Source: Mycolicibacterium sp. TY81 (GTDB lineage: Bacteria > Actinomycetota > Actinomycetes > Mycobacteriales > Mycobacteriaceae). Taken from it: a DNA stretch of 64,000 bases. The stretch lies in the NCBI RefSeq assembly GCF_018326285.1, contig NZ_AP023362.1:3658001-3722000 (forward strand), written 5' to 3'. Positions 29,351 to 38,365 of the stretch are shown here, piece by piece (position 1 is the first letter of the stretch; each line of letters begins with the position of its first letter). Both the position numbers and the translations under genes were made by a program. The notes beneath the pieces are model-generated. The model searched no databases and had not been told where the DNA came from. It saw only the letters and a list, made by a program, of their open reading frames with translations.

Positions 29351-30619
29351 TCAGTTCAGAACGGCCTGACCGAACCAGTGGCACAGCAGCAATGCGACCT
29401 CGACCTCGATGCGGTCGTCGACGATCGGCGTGCCCCGGCGACTGATCGCGCGGTTCACCCGGTACTTGATCGAATTCGAATGCAGATGCATTTCGTCGGC
29501 AGCGGCCTTGAAACTCGACCCGGTCCGCAGGAACACGCGCAACGTCTCGCGAAGCCGTTCGTCGTTCTCGGTGTCACTCGCGAGCGGACCCAGGATTTCG
29601 GCCACCCAAGCGCCGACCGATCCGACGTTGTCGCCGAGCAGCGTCGCGACGGGCAGCCCCGGATCGCTCGCCGCGGTGATGCGCCGTTCGACCGAGCCCG
29701 ACACCACCGCCACCGCGCGGGCGTTCACCGCCTGCTCATGCGAGCGCCGGAACCCTTCGATGCCGGGCAACGGATTGCCCAGCGCCATCCACGGCGAATC
29801 CTGTTGTGTCGCCGCGAATTCGCGGATCCGGTCCGAAGCGCCCTCGGCGCCCTGCGCCGACAGCGGCAGCCAGACCCACGCGGTGAGATGGTCGACCGAC
29901 AGGAACAGCGGCGGCTCATGGGTGCCGAGCGATGTGGCGAGGTGGTTGGCGAAACGCTCCATGCGGACGAGCTCGTCGCCGCCGTGGTCATCGGGGTACC
30001 ACAGCGCCAGCGCCAGGTGCACGCGCCGCAGCGGGTAACGGATTTCCTCGGTGAGCTCGTCGACGTCGCCGCCGGCCGCGGTGAGAATCGCGCGAACCCG
30101 CTGGGCCCGCATGCTGTTCCGGTTCTCGACCCAGCGGTCGTACTCCTGCTGGTAGGTGATGAGGACCTGCTGCGAAATCCAGTCGATGTAACCGAACGCG
30201 ACGGTCTGGAAGTACTTGAAAACGTCGAGGCCCCAGCGCGGATCCAGGTCCGAGTCCGCGATCTCATCGAGCACGAAGTTCATGACTTCCTGGTGACCCA
30301 GCCGGTAGGCGCGCACCACCGCATTTGCCGGAACGCCGCGTTGCGCCATCCGCCTGGCGTGTTCGAGCGACTCCGTCGGCGGCACGACGTCCTCGATCGG
30401 GATCCGGTGGCGGATCGAGGCGAAGACGGTCTCGACATTGGCGGCGACGGTGTGCGCCTGCAATTCGAGCAGTTGGGCATCCTCGCTGAGCTCGGCAATC
30501 TCGGTCAGGAGGATCTTCTGGATCGACTGCGTGATGTCGTTCAGCTTGCCGTCGAGCGCGCCGATCACCTCGGCTGCGCGCGCGACGACGGCCCCTTCGT
30601 CGACGCGTCTTCCCGGCAT
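29351..30619 (-). CDS. PucR/CdaR family transcriptional regulator
   Basis: A 422-residue regulator. The N-terminal half carries a helical sensing region (about 1-170), the middle a GGDEF-like fold, and the C-terminus a PucR helix-turn-helix: LRETLRVFLRTGSSFKAAAD, then LHLHSNSIKYRVNR-type recognition sequence (HLHSNSIKYRVNRA). Such regulators respond to small-molecule substrates and usually control adjacent catabolic genes. The ATG at 30619 follows TACGGT by 6 bases, a leaderless arrangement. It is divergent from the P450-reductase-Rieske-ChoD-like operon, which it is likely to control. Confidence 0.9.
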   Translation of the reverse strand: MPGRRVDEGAVVARAAEVIGALDGKLNDITQSIQKILLTEIAELSEDAQLLELQAHTVAANVETVFASIRHRIPIEDVVPPTESLEHARRMAQRGVPANAVVRAYRLGHQEVMNFVLDEIADSDLDPRWGLDVFKYFQTVAFGYIDWISQQVLITYQQEYDRWVENRNSMRAQRVRAILTAAGGDVDELTEEIRYPLRRVHLALALWYPDDHGGDELVRMERFANHLATSLGTHEPPLFLSVDHLTAWVWLPLSAQGAEGASDRIREFAATQQDSPWMALGNPLPGIEGFRRSHEQAVNARAVAVVSGSVERRITAASDPGLPVATLLGDNVGSVGAWVAEILGPLASDTENDERLRETLRVFLRTGSSFKAAADEMHLHSNSIKYRVNRAISRRGTPIVDDRIEVEVALLLCHWFGQAVLN

Positions 30620-30625
30620 GACACG

Positions 30626-30631
30626 ACCGTA
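30626..30631 (-). promoter_or_regulatory. -10 box for leaderless pucR-type transcript
   Basis: Read leftward, TACGGT is followed by 6 bases and the ATG at 30619. No Shine-Dalgarno sequence is seen. Confidence 0.45.
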
Positions 30632-30666
30632 GATCACGAGGCGCCGAAGTTGCCGCAAATCGGGCT

Positions 30667-30683
30667 TTGTCGCCGCACGACAA
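30667..30683. promoter_or_regulatory. Inverted repeat, candidate PucR operator
   Basis: TTGTCG (30667-30672) and CGACAA (30678-30683) are exact inverted repeats with a 5-base spacer, midway between the divergent regulator and the P450 operon. Confidence 0.4.
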
Positions 30684-30785
30684 CGACGCTCCGCAAACGC
30701 CCTGAGAGTTGGTCGTCCCGAGACGTCGATCACGGCGGCCGCGATGAATAGCTTTCGAAGACATCAGACCAACGAGGAGGGCAAC

Positions 30786-32063
30786 GTGACTACTGCCGCC
30801 GCAACCGAAGTGGACCTCGCCGCCGTCGACCTCGCCGACCCCGCGGTGTGGGACGACGGTCCGCCGTACGAGCTGTTCGCCCGAATGCAACGCGAAGACC
30901 CCGTGCACTACAGCCCCCAGCGCAACGTTCCCGGCGAAGGCGGCTTCTGGTCCATAACCCGCTTCGACGACGTCCGCACCGTCAGCCGAAACCACCGCAC
31001 GTTCTCGTCCGAGAAGCGCGGCATCTTCAACGTCGACGACATCGGTGTGCCGCTGGATGTCCAGCGGCTGCAGCTGATTTCGATGGACCCGCCCCGGCAC
31101 GACCGGCTCAAGGCCCTCGTCATCAAGGCCTTCACACCCGAACGCGTCGCGGCCCACGAAGAGGCCATCAAGCAGATCATCAACGACGTCCTCGACAGCG
31201 TGGCCGACCGCGAGAGCTTCGACCTGGTCCGCGACATCGCCCGGCCGGTGCCGGCCCGGGTGATCGGCTCGATGCTCGGGACACCCGCCGAGGACGACGA
31301 GCGCCTCGTCTACTGGACCAACGTGTTCAGCGCGTTCGAAGACCCGGAAATCCGCTCGCAGTGGGATGACGCCGGCGCCATCGTCGGAGAGATCATCACC
31401 TACCTGGGCGAGCAGATGGCTCAGCGCCGGGACAACCCGCGCGACGACCTGATCACCGCGGTCATGAACGCCGAAGTGGATGGCGAGAAGCTCACCGAAC
31501 TCGAGATGGCCACGTTCTTCACCCTGCTCATGACGGCCGGCAACGACTCGACGCGCGCCACGTACAGCGCGACGATGCTGGCCCTGATGCAGAACCCGGA
31601 CCAGCTGATCCTGCTGCAGGAGAACCCGGAGCTGCTGGAGCCCACCGTCGAGGAGGGCTTGCGCTACGCCCCTGCCTTCGCCTTCATGGGCCGGGCCGCG
31701 ACGACGGACTTCGAGCTGCACGGCAAGCAGATCAAGGAGGGCGACCGGCTGCTGCTGTGGTATCTGGCGTCCAACCGGGACGAGACCGTCTTCGAGAATC
31801 CGCACGAGTTCGACATCACCCGCGAGGAGTTGGCGGACAAGCACCAGGCCTTCGGTGGCCGCGGCAAGCACTTCTGCCTGGGCGCCAACCTGGCGCGGCT
31901 GGAACTGAAGCTGTGGATTCAGGAGACCGCCCGCCGGTTCCCCGACCTCGCGCTCGACGGTGATCCCACTCGCGTGCGGGCGCTGTTCCTGAACCAGTAC
32001 AAGTCGATCCCCGTCCGCCGCACGGCAATGCGCCGCTCGGACGAAGAACAGAGGGCACTGTGA
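30786..32063 (+). CDS. Cytochrome P450 heading an oxidative operon
   Basis: A 425-residue P450 close in layout to the steroid and terpenoid P450s of mycobacteria (CYP124/125/142 group). The I-helix motif is TAGNDSTR (250-257), with Asn where many have Glu or Thr. ExxR is E290-R293, and the haem loop FGGRGKHFCLG places C364 as ligand. The start is GTG at 30786, with GAGGAGGG 6 bases upstream. The stop overlaps the reductase gene by 4 bases (GTGA). The adjacent FMN/2Fe-2S reductase could be its electron donor, which is unusual for class I P450s that normally use a separate ferredoxin. Confidence 0.93.
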   Translation: MTTAAATEVDLAAVDLADPAVWDDGPPYELFARMQREDPVHYSPQRNVPGEGGFWSITRFDDVRTVSRNHRTFSSEKRGIFNVDDIGVPLDVQRLQLISMDPPRHDRLKALVIKAFTPERVAAHEEAIKQIINDVLDSVADRESFDLVRDIARPVPARVIGSMLGTPAEDDERLVYWTNVFSAFEDPEIRSQWDDAGAIVGEIITYLGEQMAQRRDNPRDDLITAVMNAEVDGEKLTELEMATFFTLLMTAGNDSTRATYSATMLALMQNPDQLILLQENPELLEPTVEEGLRYAPAFAFMGRAATTDFELHGKQIKEGDRLLLWYLASNRDETVFENPHEFDITREELADKHQAFGGRGKHFCLGANLARLELKLWIQETARRFPDLALDGDPTRVRALFLNQYKSIPVRRTAMRRSDEEQRAL

Positions 32064-33034
32064 GTAACGCTGCATACCGGGAAGTCGAGGTCGACCTCGA
32101 GGTGCGCCGGCGCGAGCAATCCGCGGACGGTGTCGTCACGCTGACGCTCGCCGACCCCTCCGGCGCGGACCTGCCCGAGTGGACCCCCGGCGCTCACATC
32201 GACCTGGTCCTGTCGCCGTCGCTGACGCGGCAGTACTCGCTGTGCGGCAGCACGGCCAGCCGCACCGAGTGGCAGGTGGGCATCCTGCTCGACCCGAACA
32301 GCCGCGGCGGCTCGCAGTACGTCCACGACAAGCTGCACGAAGGCACCACGGTCCGGGTGCGCGGGCCGCGCAACCACTTCGCGCTCGTGAACTCACCGCG
32401 CTACCAGTTCGTCGCGGGCGGTATCGGCATCACGCCGATGCTCCCGATGATCGAGGCCGCCGAGGCCACCGGCGCCGACTGGCAGTTGATCTACGGCGGC
32501 AGCTCCCGCTCTTCGATGGCGTATCTCGATGCACTGAAACGCTTCGGCGACCGCGTGACAATCTGTGCGCGCGACGAGCATGACGATGCGTTCCGGACGA
32601 AGCTGGCGGCGGTGCTCGCGGCGCCGCAGGACAACACGCTGGTCTACTGCTGCGGCCCCGAAGGACTGCTGGACGCCGTCGAGAAGGGCTGCCAAGCGTG
32701 GCCCGGCGGCAGCCTGCACCTCGAGCGCTTCTCGGCGAAGACCATCGAGGAGCCGGCCGACGCCCTCGACACGTTCGAGATCGAATGCCAGCGTTCCGGC
32801 ATCACGCTGACCGTGCCGTCGGACAAGACGATCTACGACGTCGCCGAAGAAGCCGGCCTGGACGTGCTGGGGTCGTGCATGGAAGGCGTCTGCGGCACCT
32901 GTGAATGCGAAATCATCGCCGGCATCGGCGATCACCGCGACTCCGTGTTGAACGACGCGGAGAAGGCGGAGAACAAAACCATCATGATCTGCGTCTCGCG
33001 CTCCCGGTCCGAAAGGCTGGTGCTCGACCTATGA
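32060..33034 (+). CDS. Phthalate dioxygenase reductase-type FMN/[2Fe-2S] oxidoreductase
   Basis: A 324-residue single-chain NADH reductase. The flavin site is R67-Q-Y-S70, the NAD(P) domain has AGGIGITPML (119-128), and a plant-type 2Fe-2S domain follows with C273, C278, C281 and C311 (C-x4-C-x2-C-x29-C). The order FMN, NAD, iron-sulfur is that of the phthalate dioxygenase reductase and VanB group, which feed electrons to Rieske oxygenases. It overlaps the P450 by 4 bases upstream and the Rieske gene by 4 bases downstream, so all are made together. It may serve both oxygenases. Confidence 0.93.
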   Translation: MSNAAYREVEVDLEVRRREQSADGVVTLTLADPSGADLPEWTPGAHIDLVLSPSLTRQYSLCGSTASRTEWQVGILLDPNSRGGSQYVHDKLHEGTTVRVRGPRNHFALVNSPRYQFVAGGIGITPMLPMIEAAEATGADWQLIYGGSSRSSMAYLDALKRFGDRVTICARDEHDDAFRTKLAAVLAAPQDNTLVYCCGPEGLLDAVEKGCQAWPGGSLHLERFSAKTIEEPADALDTFEIECQRSGITLTVPSDKTIYDVAEEAGLDVLGSCMEGVCGTCECEIIAGIGDHRDSVLNDAEKAENKTIMICVSRSRSERLVLDL

Positions 33035-34062
33035 GAACCAACTACCCGTTCAACTGCTGGTATGTGGCCGCGCTCAGCGATGAGGTCGGCGCGGGACTGC
33101 TCGCCCGGCGGCTGCTGGACAAGCACGTGGTCCTGTACCGCCGCGCGTCCGGCGAAGTGGTCGCCCTGGAGGACCGCTGCGTCCACCGTGCCTATCCCTT
33201 GTCGGAGGGCCGGCTCGACGGCGACCGCGTGGTCTGCGGCTATCACGGCTTCAGTTACGAGCCCGACGGCTGCCTGGCCGACGTACCGTCGCAGGAGAAC
33301 GTGCCGCCCGGCGCCCGGGTGGCGGCGTACCCCGTCGTCGAGACCGCGCCGTTCATCTGGATCTGGCTCGGTGAGCCGCGCGCCGCCGCCCTGCGCCCGC
33401 CGCCGCGCGTGCCCTGGTACCTCGACGGGTCCGGCTGGACCAGCACCACCGAGGTGCTGCGCGTCGAGGCGAATTATCTACTGCTGCACGAGCATTACCT
33501 CGATCTGACCGATGTGTTCGTGACGCACCCCGAGGTCGTGCCGCCGGATATCCAGCAGCTGCCGCCGCTCAACGAGGTCGAGATCTCCGAACGTTCGGTG
33601 GCCTACACCCGGTCGACTCCCCCGAGCCGGCTGGCGCCGTGGGAGTCGGCGATCACCGGACTGCCGGAAGAGTCGGTGGCCACCCGGCGCGAAGAGGGCA
33701 CTTTTGTCTCGCCCGCGCTGCACACGCAGCACTACGCCATCGAGCTCGAAGACAGCGAGTCGTACGGGCTCTTGCGAATTCACGGCTTCACTCCGGAATC
33801 GCCGGGCTCGACGCATGTCTTCCTGCAGATGGCCCGCAACTACGCCGGCGCCGAGGACAGTGTCACCGAGTATCTGCGGATCATGTTCCACGAGTGGGCC
33901 GTTCGCGATGCCGCCATCCTGGAGACGATTCAGCGGCGGCTCGACGAACCCGGCGCCCGCCGACGCGACATCAACGTCAAGGCTGACCGGGCCGCCATTC
34001 GGGCGCGACGTATCGCCATGGACATGGTCGACGACGAAACCAGCCGTTTCACTGCCAACTGA
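33031..34062 (+). CDS. Rieske [2Fe-2S] oxygenase, VanA-like, unusual mononuclear iron site
   Basis: A 343-residue aromatic-ring or side-chain oxygenase. The Rieske cluster motif is complete: C50-x-H52 and C69-x2-H72 (CVHR and CGYH). The catalytic-domain segment that normally reads N-x2-D-x2-H-x4-H is here H155-x2-D158-x2-D161-x4-H166 (in LLLHEHYLDLTDVFVTHPE), so the first iron-binding His is replaced by Asp and the conserved Asn by His. A distal carboxylate ligand candidate lies in VRDAAILE. The start overlaps the reductase stop (ATGA). It is probably supplied with electrons by that reductase; the substrate is unknown. Confidence 0.9.
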   Translation: MRTNYPFNCWYVAALSDEVGAGLLARRLLDKHVVLYRRASGEVVALEDRCVHRAYPLSEGRLDGDRVVCGYHGFSYEPDGCLADVPSQENVPPGARVAAYPVVETAPFIWIWLGEPRAAALRPPPRVPWYLDGSGWTSTTEVLRVEANYLLLHEHYLDLTDVFVTHPEVVPPDIQQLPPLNEVEISERSVAYTRSTPPSRLAPWESAITGLPEESVATRREEGTFVSPALHTQHYAIELEDSESYGLLRIHGFTPESPGSTHVFLQMARNYAGAEDSVTEYLRIMFHEWAVRDAAILETIQRRLDEPGARRRDINVKADRAAIRARRIAMDMVDDETSRFTAN

Positions 34063-34072
34063 GGAGAAGTGC

Positions 34073-35788
34073 ATGTCCAACACCGACTATGACGTGATCG
34101 TCGTCGGGTCCGGATTCGGGGGCAGCGTGACGGCGTTGCGGCTGACCGAGAAGGGCTACCGCGTCGGCGTTTTGGAGGCCGGCCGCCGGTTCACCGACGA
34201 CCAGTTCCCGAAAACCAGTTGGGACGTCCGGAAATTCGTGTGGGCGCCCAAGCTGGGCTGCTACGGCGTACAGCGCATCCACATGCTGCGGGACGTCGTC
34301 ATCCTGGCCGGGGCGGGCGTCGGCGGCGGGTCGCTGAACTACGCCAATACCCTCTACAAGCCACCCGCGACGTTCTTCAACGACCCGCAGTGGGCCCACA
34401 TCACGGACTGGTCCGACGAGCTGTCGCCGTTCTACGACCAGGCCAGGCGCATGCTCGGGGTGGTGATCAACCCGAGCATGACCCCGGCCGACGAGATCAT
34501 GAAAGCGGTCGCCGAGGACATGGGCGTGGGCGAAACATTCGTCCAGACGCCGGTCGGCGTGTTCTTCGGACCACCCGGCCAGACGGTCCGGGACCCGTTC
34601 TTCGGTGGCGTCGGACCGGACCGCACCGGGTGCATCGAATGCGGCAGCTGCATGACGGGCTGTCGCTACGGCGCCAAGAACACGCTGCTGAAGAACTACC
34701 TCGGGCTGGCCGAGAGCGCCGGTGCCACAGTGCATCCGCTGACGACGGTCGACTCCGTGCGGCAGAGTCCCAGCGGCATCTGGGAGATCGACACCGTGCG
34801 CACGGGCCGGACCCTGCGTAAGAACCGCCGGACCTTCACGGCGCGGCACGTCGTCCTGGCGGCCGGTACCTGGGGCACCCAGAACCTGCTGCACAAGATG
34901 AAGGACAGCGGCACCCTGCCACAGCTGTCGGAACGCCTCGGTGTGCTCACCCGCACCAACTCCGAATCCATCGTCGGCGCAATGAAATACAAGGTCGACC
35001 CGGCGCTGGACCTGACCCGCGGCGTGGCCATCACATCGTCGTTCCATCCGACAAGCGACACCCACATCGAGTCGGTGCGCTACGGCAAGGGCTCCAACGC
35101 GATGGGCCTGCTGCAGACCCTGATGACCGACGGCGGCGGCCGGTGGCCACGCTGGCTGAAGGCACTCGGCCTGGCCGTGAAGCATCCGCGCGCACTGCTG
35201 CGCGTGCTGACGGTCGGCAATTGGAGTGAGCGCACGGTGATTTCGCTGGTGATGCAGAACCTGGACAACTCGATCACCACGTTCACCAAGCGCGGACTGC
35301 GCGGCCGGCACCTGTCGAGCAAGCAGGGGCACGGCCAGCCCAACCCGACGTGGATTCCGGCCGGCAACGACGCGACCCGGCGGGTCGCCGAGAAGATCGA
35401 CGGCGTGACGGCCGGCACCTGGGGCGAGCTGTTCAATATCCCGATGACGGCGCACTTCCTCGGCGGTTGCGCCATCGGCTCGGATGCCTCGAACGCCGTC
35501 ATCGATCCGTACCACCGCGTCTACGGCTACCCGACCCTGAGTGTTGTTGACGGGTCGGCGGTCTCGGCGAACCTCGGGGTGAACCCGTCGCTGACCATCA
35601 CGGCTCAGGCCGAACGTGCGGCGGCGATGTGGCCCAACAAGGGCGAGGTGGACCTGCGTCCCGAGCAGGGTCAGCCCTACCGGCGGGTGGACGCAGTCGC
35701 GCCGATCAAACCCGTTGTGCCGGCGGGCGCTCCGGGAGCGCTGCGACTGCCCCTCATCCCGCTCTCCCCGGCCGCGAACGACGCGTAG
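34073..35788 (+). CDS. ChoD-like GMC-type FAD oxidoreductase
   Basis: A 571-residue flavoenzyme very similar through its length to mycobacterial ChoD, annotated as cholesterol oxidase. It has the N-terminal FAD motif VIVVGSGFGGSVTALRL, the AGAGVGGGSLNYAN block, and the C-terminal HFLGGCAIG and GVNPSLTITAQAERAA blocks. A four-cysteine motif, C187-x2-C190-x2-C193-x3-C197, looks like a 4Fe-4S site. GAGGAG precedes the ATG by 7 bases. M. tuberculosis choD lies beside guaB3; this copy is at a different place and is a likely paralogue. In this operon it may oxidise the alcohol made by the oxygenases. Confidence 0.92.
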   Translation: MSNTDYDVIVVGSGFGGSVTALRLTEKGYRVGVLEAGRRFTDDQFPKTSWDVRKFVWAPKLGCYGVQRIHMLRDVVILAGAGVGGGSLNYANTLYKPPATFFNDPQWAHITDWSDELSPFYDQARRMLGVVINPSMTPADEIMKAVAEDMGVGETFVQTPVGVFFGPPGQTVRDPFFGGVGPDRTGCIECGSCMTGCRYGAKNTLLKNYLGLAESAGATVHPLTTVDSVRQSPSGIWEIDTVRTGRTLRKNRRTFTARHVVLAAGTWGTQNLLHKMKDSGTLPQLSERLGVLTRTNSESIVGAMKYKVDPALDLTRGVAITSSFHPTSDTHIESVRYGKGSNAMGLLQTLMTDGGGRWPRWLKALGLAVKHPRALLRVLTVGNWSERTVISLVMQNLDNSITTFTKRGLRGRHLSSKQGHGQPNPTWIPAGNDATRRVAEKIDGVTAGTWGELFNIPMTAHFLGGCAIGSDASNAVIDPYHRVYGYPTLSVVDGSAVSANLGVNPSLTITAQAERAAAMWPNKGEVDLRPEQGQPYRRVDAVAPIKPVVPAGAPGALRLPLIPLSPAANDA

Positions 35789-35791
35789 CGA

Positions 35792-36226
35792 CTACAGCGC
35801 GATGTTCAGGTGGTCGGATACGTTGCCGACCATCTGCACATCCGCGACACGTTCGGTGAAGTACCAACCGGCGTCGTCGCGCGCGAACGTATCGGCGTAC
35901 CGGCCCACCACGATGGGTTGCAGCGGAACCGTTTCGGTCTGCTGCACCACGCAGAACGTCGACCGGGCGCGAGCGGTGTCGCCGTCGAGTTCGACGATCG
36001 GGTTGAGCACCAGATGCCGGGTGCGCGGGGTGTTCCCGTGATCGGGGAAACGGCGGGTGGTCGTGGCGAACAGCGCCGCGATGGCCTCGGCGCCGGCAAC
36101 GCCCATGAAGTTCCCGCGCCCCAGCAGTTTTCCCACGCCGTCGAAGTCGCCGGCGTCGATCAGTTCGGCGTAACGGTACAGCAGCTCCGTGATCTCCAGT
36201 TTGTCCGCGGCGTCCTGCAGGCTCAC
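35792..36226 (-). CDS. SnoaL-like / NTF2-fold protein
   Basis: A 144-residue cystatin-fold protein. The N-terminal helices include [20 protein letters not shown], then GVGKLLG, and a beta-sheet half with [19 protein letters not shown] and [14 protein letters not shown]. This is the SnoaL_4 pattern. The start is GTG at 36226, overlapping the tsaD stop by 4 bases (GTGA), so it ends the tsaE-tsaB-rimI-tsaD transcription unit. It converges on the ChoD-like gene with only 3 bases between. The substrate is unknown. Confidence 0.8.
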   Translation of the reverse strand: MSLQDAADKLEITELLYRYAELIDAGDFDGVGKLLGRGNFMGVAGAEAIAALFATTTRRFPDHGNTPRTRHLVLNPIVELDGDTARARSTFCVVQQTETVPLQPIVVGRYADTFARDDAGWYFTERVADVQMVGNVSDHLNIAL

Positions 36227-37248
36227 GCGATCTGGCCTTTCACCACCGGCAGCCCCGGGTCGCTCGGCACGTCGAGGCGCGACGGTTTGGCTCCCGCCGC
36301 GATCAGGTGCGCGGCGAACGAGGCGATCATGGCCCCGTTGTCGGTACACAGTCGTGGCCGGGGCACCCGCAGCGTCAAACCGGCCTCGGCGCAACGTTCT
36401 TCGGCCAGCTCACGCAACCGCGAATTTGCGGCCACTCCCCCGGCGATCAGGAGCGTGGACACGTTGAGGTCGGTGGCCGCACGAACGGCCTTGCGGGTCA
36501 ACACATCCGCGACGGCTTCCTGGAAGCCGGCCGCGACGTCGGCGTGCGACGCGTCGGGGTGCTTCTCCATGTGGCGGGCGACGGCGGTCTTGAGGCCGGA
36601 GAAGCTGAAGGCGTACGGATCATCTCGCGGGCCGGTCATGCCGCGCGGGAACACGATGGCGTTCCGATCGCCCTGGCGGGCCAGCTCGTCGAGCACGCGG
36701 CCACCGGGATAGCCGAGCCCGAGCAGCCGGGCCACCTTGTCGTAGGCCTCGCCCGCCGCGTCGTCAACGGTGCTGCCGAGTTCCTCGATCGGCTCACCCA
36801 GGGATCGCACGTGCAGCAGGTGCGTATGACCACCCGACACCAGCAGACCGACGCTCTCGGGCAGCGGGCCGTGGTCGTAGACGTCGGCGGCTAGGTGCCC
36901 ACCCAGGTGGTTGACGCCGTAGAACGGCACACCCCACGCCGCCGAATAGGCCTTGGCCGCAGCCACACCCACCAACAGTGCACCGGCCAGGCCGGGCCCG
37001 ATGGTCGCGGCGACAACGTCGGGCCGCTCGATGCCGGCGGCCGCCAGGGCGCGATTCATGGTGGGCCCCAGCGATTCCAGGTGCGCACGCGAGGCGATCT
37101 CGGGGACCACGCCGCCGTAACGCGTGTGCTCGTCGACGCTGGAGGCGACCTCGTCGGCCAAGAGCGTCACGGTGCCGTCGTCCGCCAATTCGCAGATGCC
37201 GACACCTGTTTCGTCACAGGAACTTTCGATGGCCAAGATGATTGTCAT
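36223..37248 (-). CDS. tsaD: tRNA N6-adenosine threonylcarbamoyltransferase TsaD
   Basis: A 341-residue ASKHA-fold enzyme that transfers the threonylcarbamoyl group to A37 of ANN-reading tRNAs. The N-terminus [12 protein letters not shown] and the metal site HLGGH (about 114-118) are diagnostic, with [10 protein letters not shown] and [11 protein letters not shown] for ATP binding. It works with TsaB and TsaE, both encoded immediately upstream. Start and stop overlap rimI and the NTF2 gene by 4 bases each. Confidence 0.97.
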   Translation of the reverse strand: MTIILAIESSCDETGVGICELADDGTVTLLADEVASSVDEHTRYGGVVPEIASRAHLESLGPTMNRALAAAGIERPDVVAATIGPGLAGALLVGVAAAKAYSAAWGVPFYGVNHLGGHLAADVYDHGPLPESVGLLVSGGHTHLLHVRSLGEPIEELGSTVDDAAGEAYDKVARLLGLGYPGGRVLDELARQGDRNAIVFPRGMTGPRDDPYAFSFSGLKTAVARHMEKHPDASHADVAAGFQEAVADVLTRKAVRAATDLNVSTLLIAGGVAANSRLRELAEERCAEAGLTLRVPRPRLCTDNGAMIASFAAHLIAAGAKPSRLDVPSDPGLPVVKGQIA

Positions 37249-37745
37249 GAGCCTGACTCGCTCCTCACGTCCGCGTCGCCTGACACGCTGCTCACCTGCG
37301 CGTCCCGTCGCATGGTGTATGCGTCCGCGCCACTGATCCGGTAATACCGCTTGCGCACACCCATTTTCACGAACCCGACGCTCTCGTACAGGCCGATTGC
37401 CGGCTCGTTGTCGGTGCGCACCTCGAGGAACACGGTGCCGCCGTCGGCAATGGCCAACAGCCGGTCCAGCAGTTCGCGGCCGATGCCCTGGCCCTGGTAC
37501 GCCGGATCGACGCCGATGGTGTGCACCTCGTACTCGAACGGCGGTTTACGGCCCAGCCGGCTGATGCCGGCGTACCCCACCAGAAGCCTGCCGTCGCGTG
37601 CGGCGACGTAGTGGTTGTGCTCCGAGTCGAGCTCGCGGATGAAGGCGACGGCCGGCCACGGGTCGTCGCCCGGGAACAGGATCGCCTCCAACTCGCCGCA
37701 CCGGTCGGCGTCGCCGACCGTCAGGGGACCGTACTCGATGGTCAC
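37245..37745 (-). CDS. rimI: Ribosomal-protein-alanine N-acetyltransferase RimI
   Basis: A 166-residue GNAT acetyltransferase. The acetyl-CoA loop is [19 protein letters not shown], and the end of the fold is [19 protein letters not shown]. It N-acetylates ribosomal protein S18 and probably other N-termini. The GTG at 37745 overlaps the tsaB stop by 4 bases, and its own stop overlaps tsaD. Location between tsaB and tsaD is conserved across actinobacteria. Confidence 0.95.
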   Translation of the reverse strand: MTIEYGPLTVGDADRCGELEAILFPGDDPWPAVAFIRELDSEHNHYVAARDGRLLVGYAGISRLGRKPPFEYEVHTIGVDPAYQGQGIGRELLDRLLAIADGGTVFLEVRTDNEPAIGLYESVGFVKMGVRKRYYRISGADAYTMRRDAQVSSVSGDADVRSESGS

Positions 37746-38365
37746 GAGAGTCCCCGCTCGGCAAGGGTTTTCGCGTCGGGTCGGCGCAGGTACAGCGGCA
37801 CCAGCGCGGCGGGCGGCTGGTCCCAGTCGGCGGCGGTCACGAGGCCGGTCACGGTGGGGTACTCGACGTCGAGCGAAGGCAACGGGAACAGTGCGGCCTG
37901 CGCGGCCGGGCCGGCCACCGAACCCGACCCGGGCTCGACGTCGGCCGCGGCGCTCACCGCCGGTCCGTCGACCCGCACGCCGTCGCGGTACCGCGCCCAG
38001 TACACCTCGCGGCGACGGGCATCGGTGACCACCAACAGTTCTCCGGGAGTCGCCGGGGCGATCGCATCCAGGCTGCACACGCCGTACACGGGGATGCCGA
38101 GCGCCTGTCCGTACGCAGCTGCGGTGGCCATGCCGACCCGCAACCCGGTGAAGGGGCCCGGCCCGCAGCCGACGACCACGGCTTCCAGGTCAGCGAACGT
38201 GATACCGGCATCGGCAACGGCGGCAATCACATTGGGCGTCAACTGCTCGGCGTGCGCGCGGGCATCGAGGGTGATCCGTTCGGCCAGCACCTCGACGCCG
38301 GCCGCGGTACGCCGTGCCACACCCGCGGTGACGGCCGGGGTGGCGGTATCGATGGCGAGAATCAT
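37742..38365 (-). CDS. tsaB: tRNA threonylcarbamoyladenosine biosynthesis protein TsaB
   Basis: A 207-residue ASKHA-fold partner of TsaD. The N-terminus MILAIDTATPAVTAG and the segment GCGPGPFTGLRVGMATA are characteristic. It lacks the metal-site histidines of TsaD, as expected for the regulatory dimerisation partner. The ATG at 38365 overlaps the tsaE stop by 4 bases; upstream in-frame residues lie inside tsaE and are not homologous. Confidence 0.95.
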   Translation of the reverse strand: MILAIDTATPAVTAGVARRTAAGVEVLAERITLDARAHAEQLTPNVIAAVADAGITFADLEAVVVGCGPGPFTGLRVGMATAAAYGQALGIPVYGVCSLDAIAPATPGELLVVTDARRREVYWARYRDGVRVDGPAVSAAADVEPGSGSVAGPAAQAALFPLPSLDVEYPTVTGLVTAADWDQPPAALVPLYLRRPDAKTLAERGLS

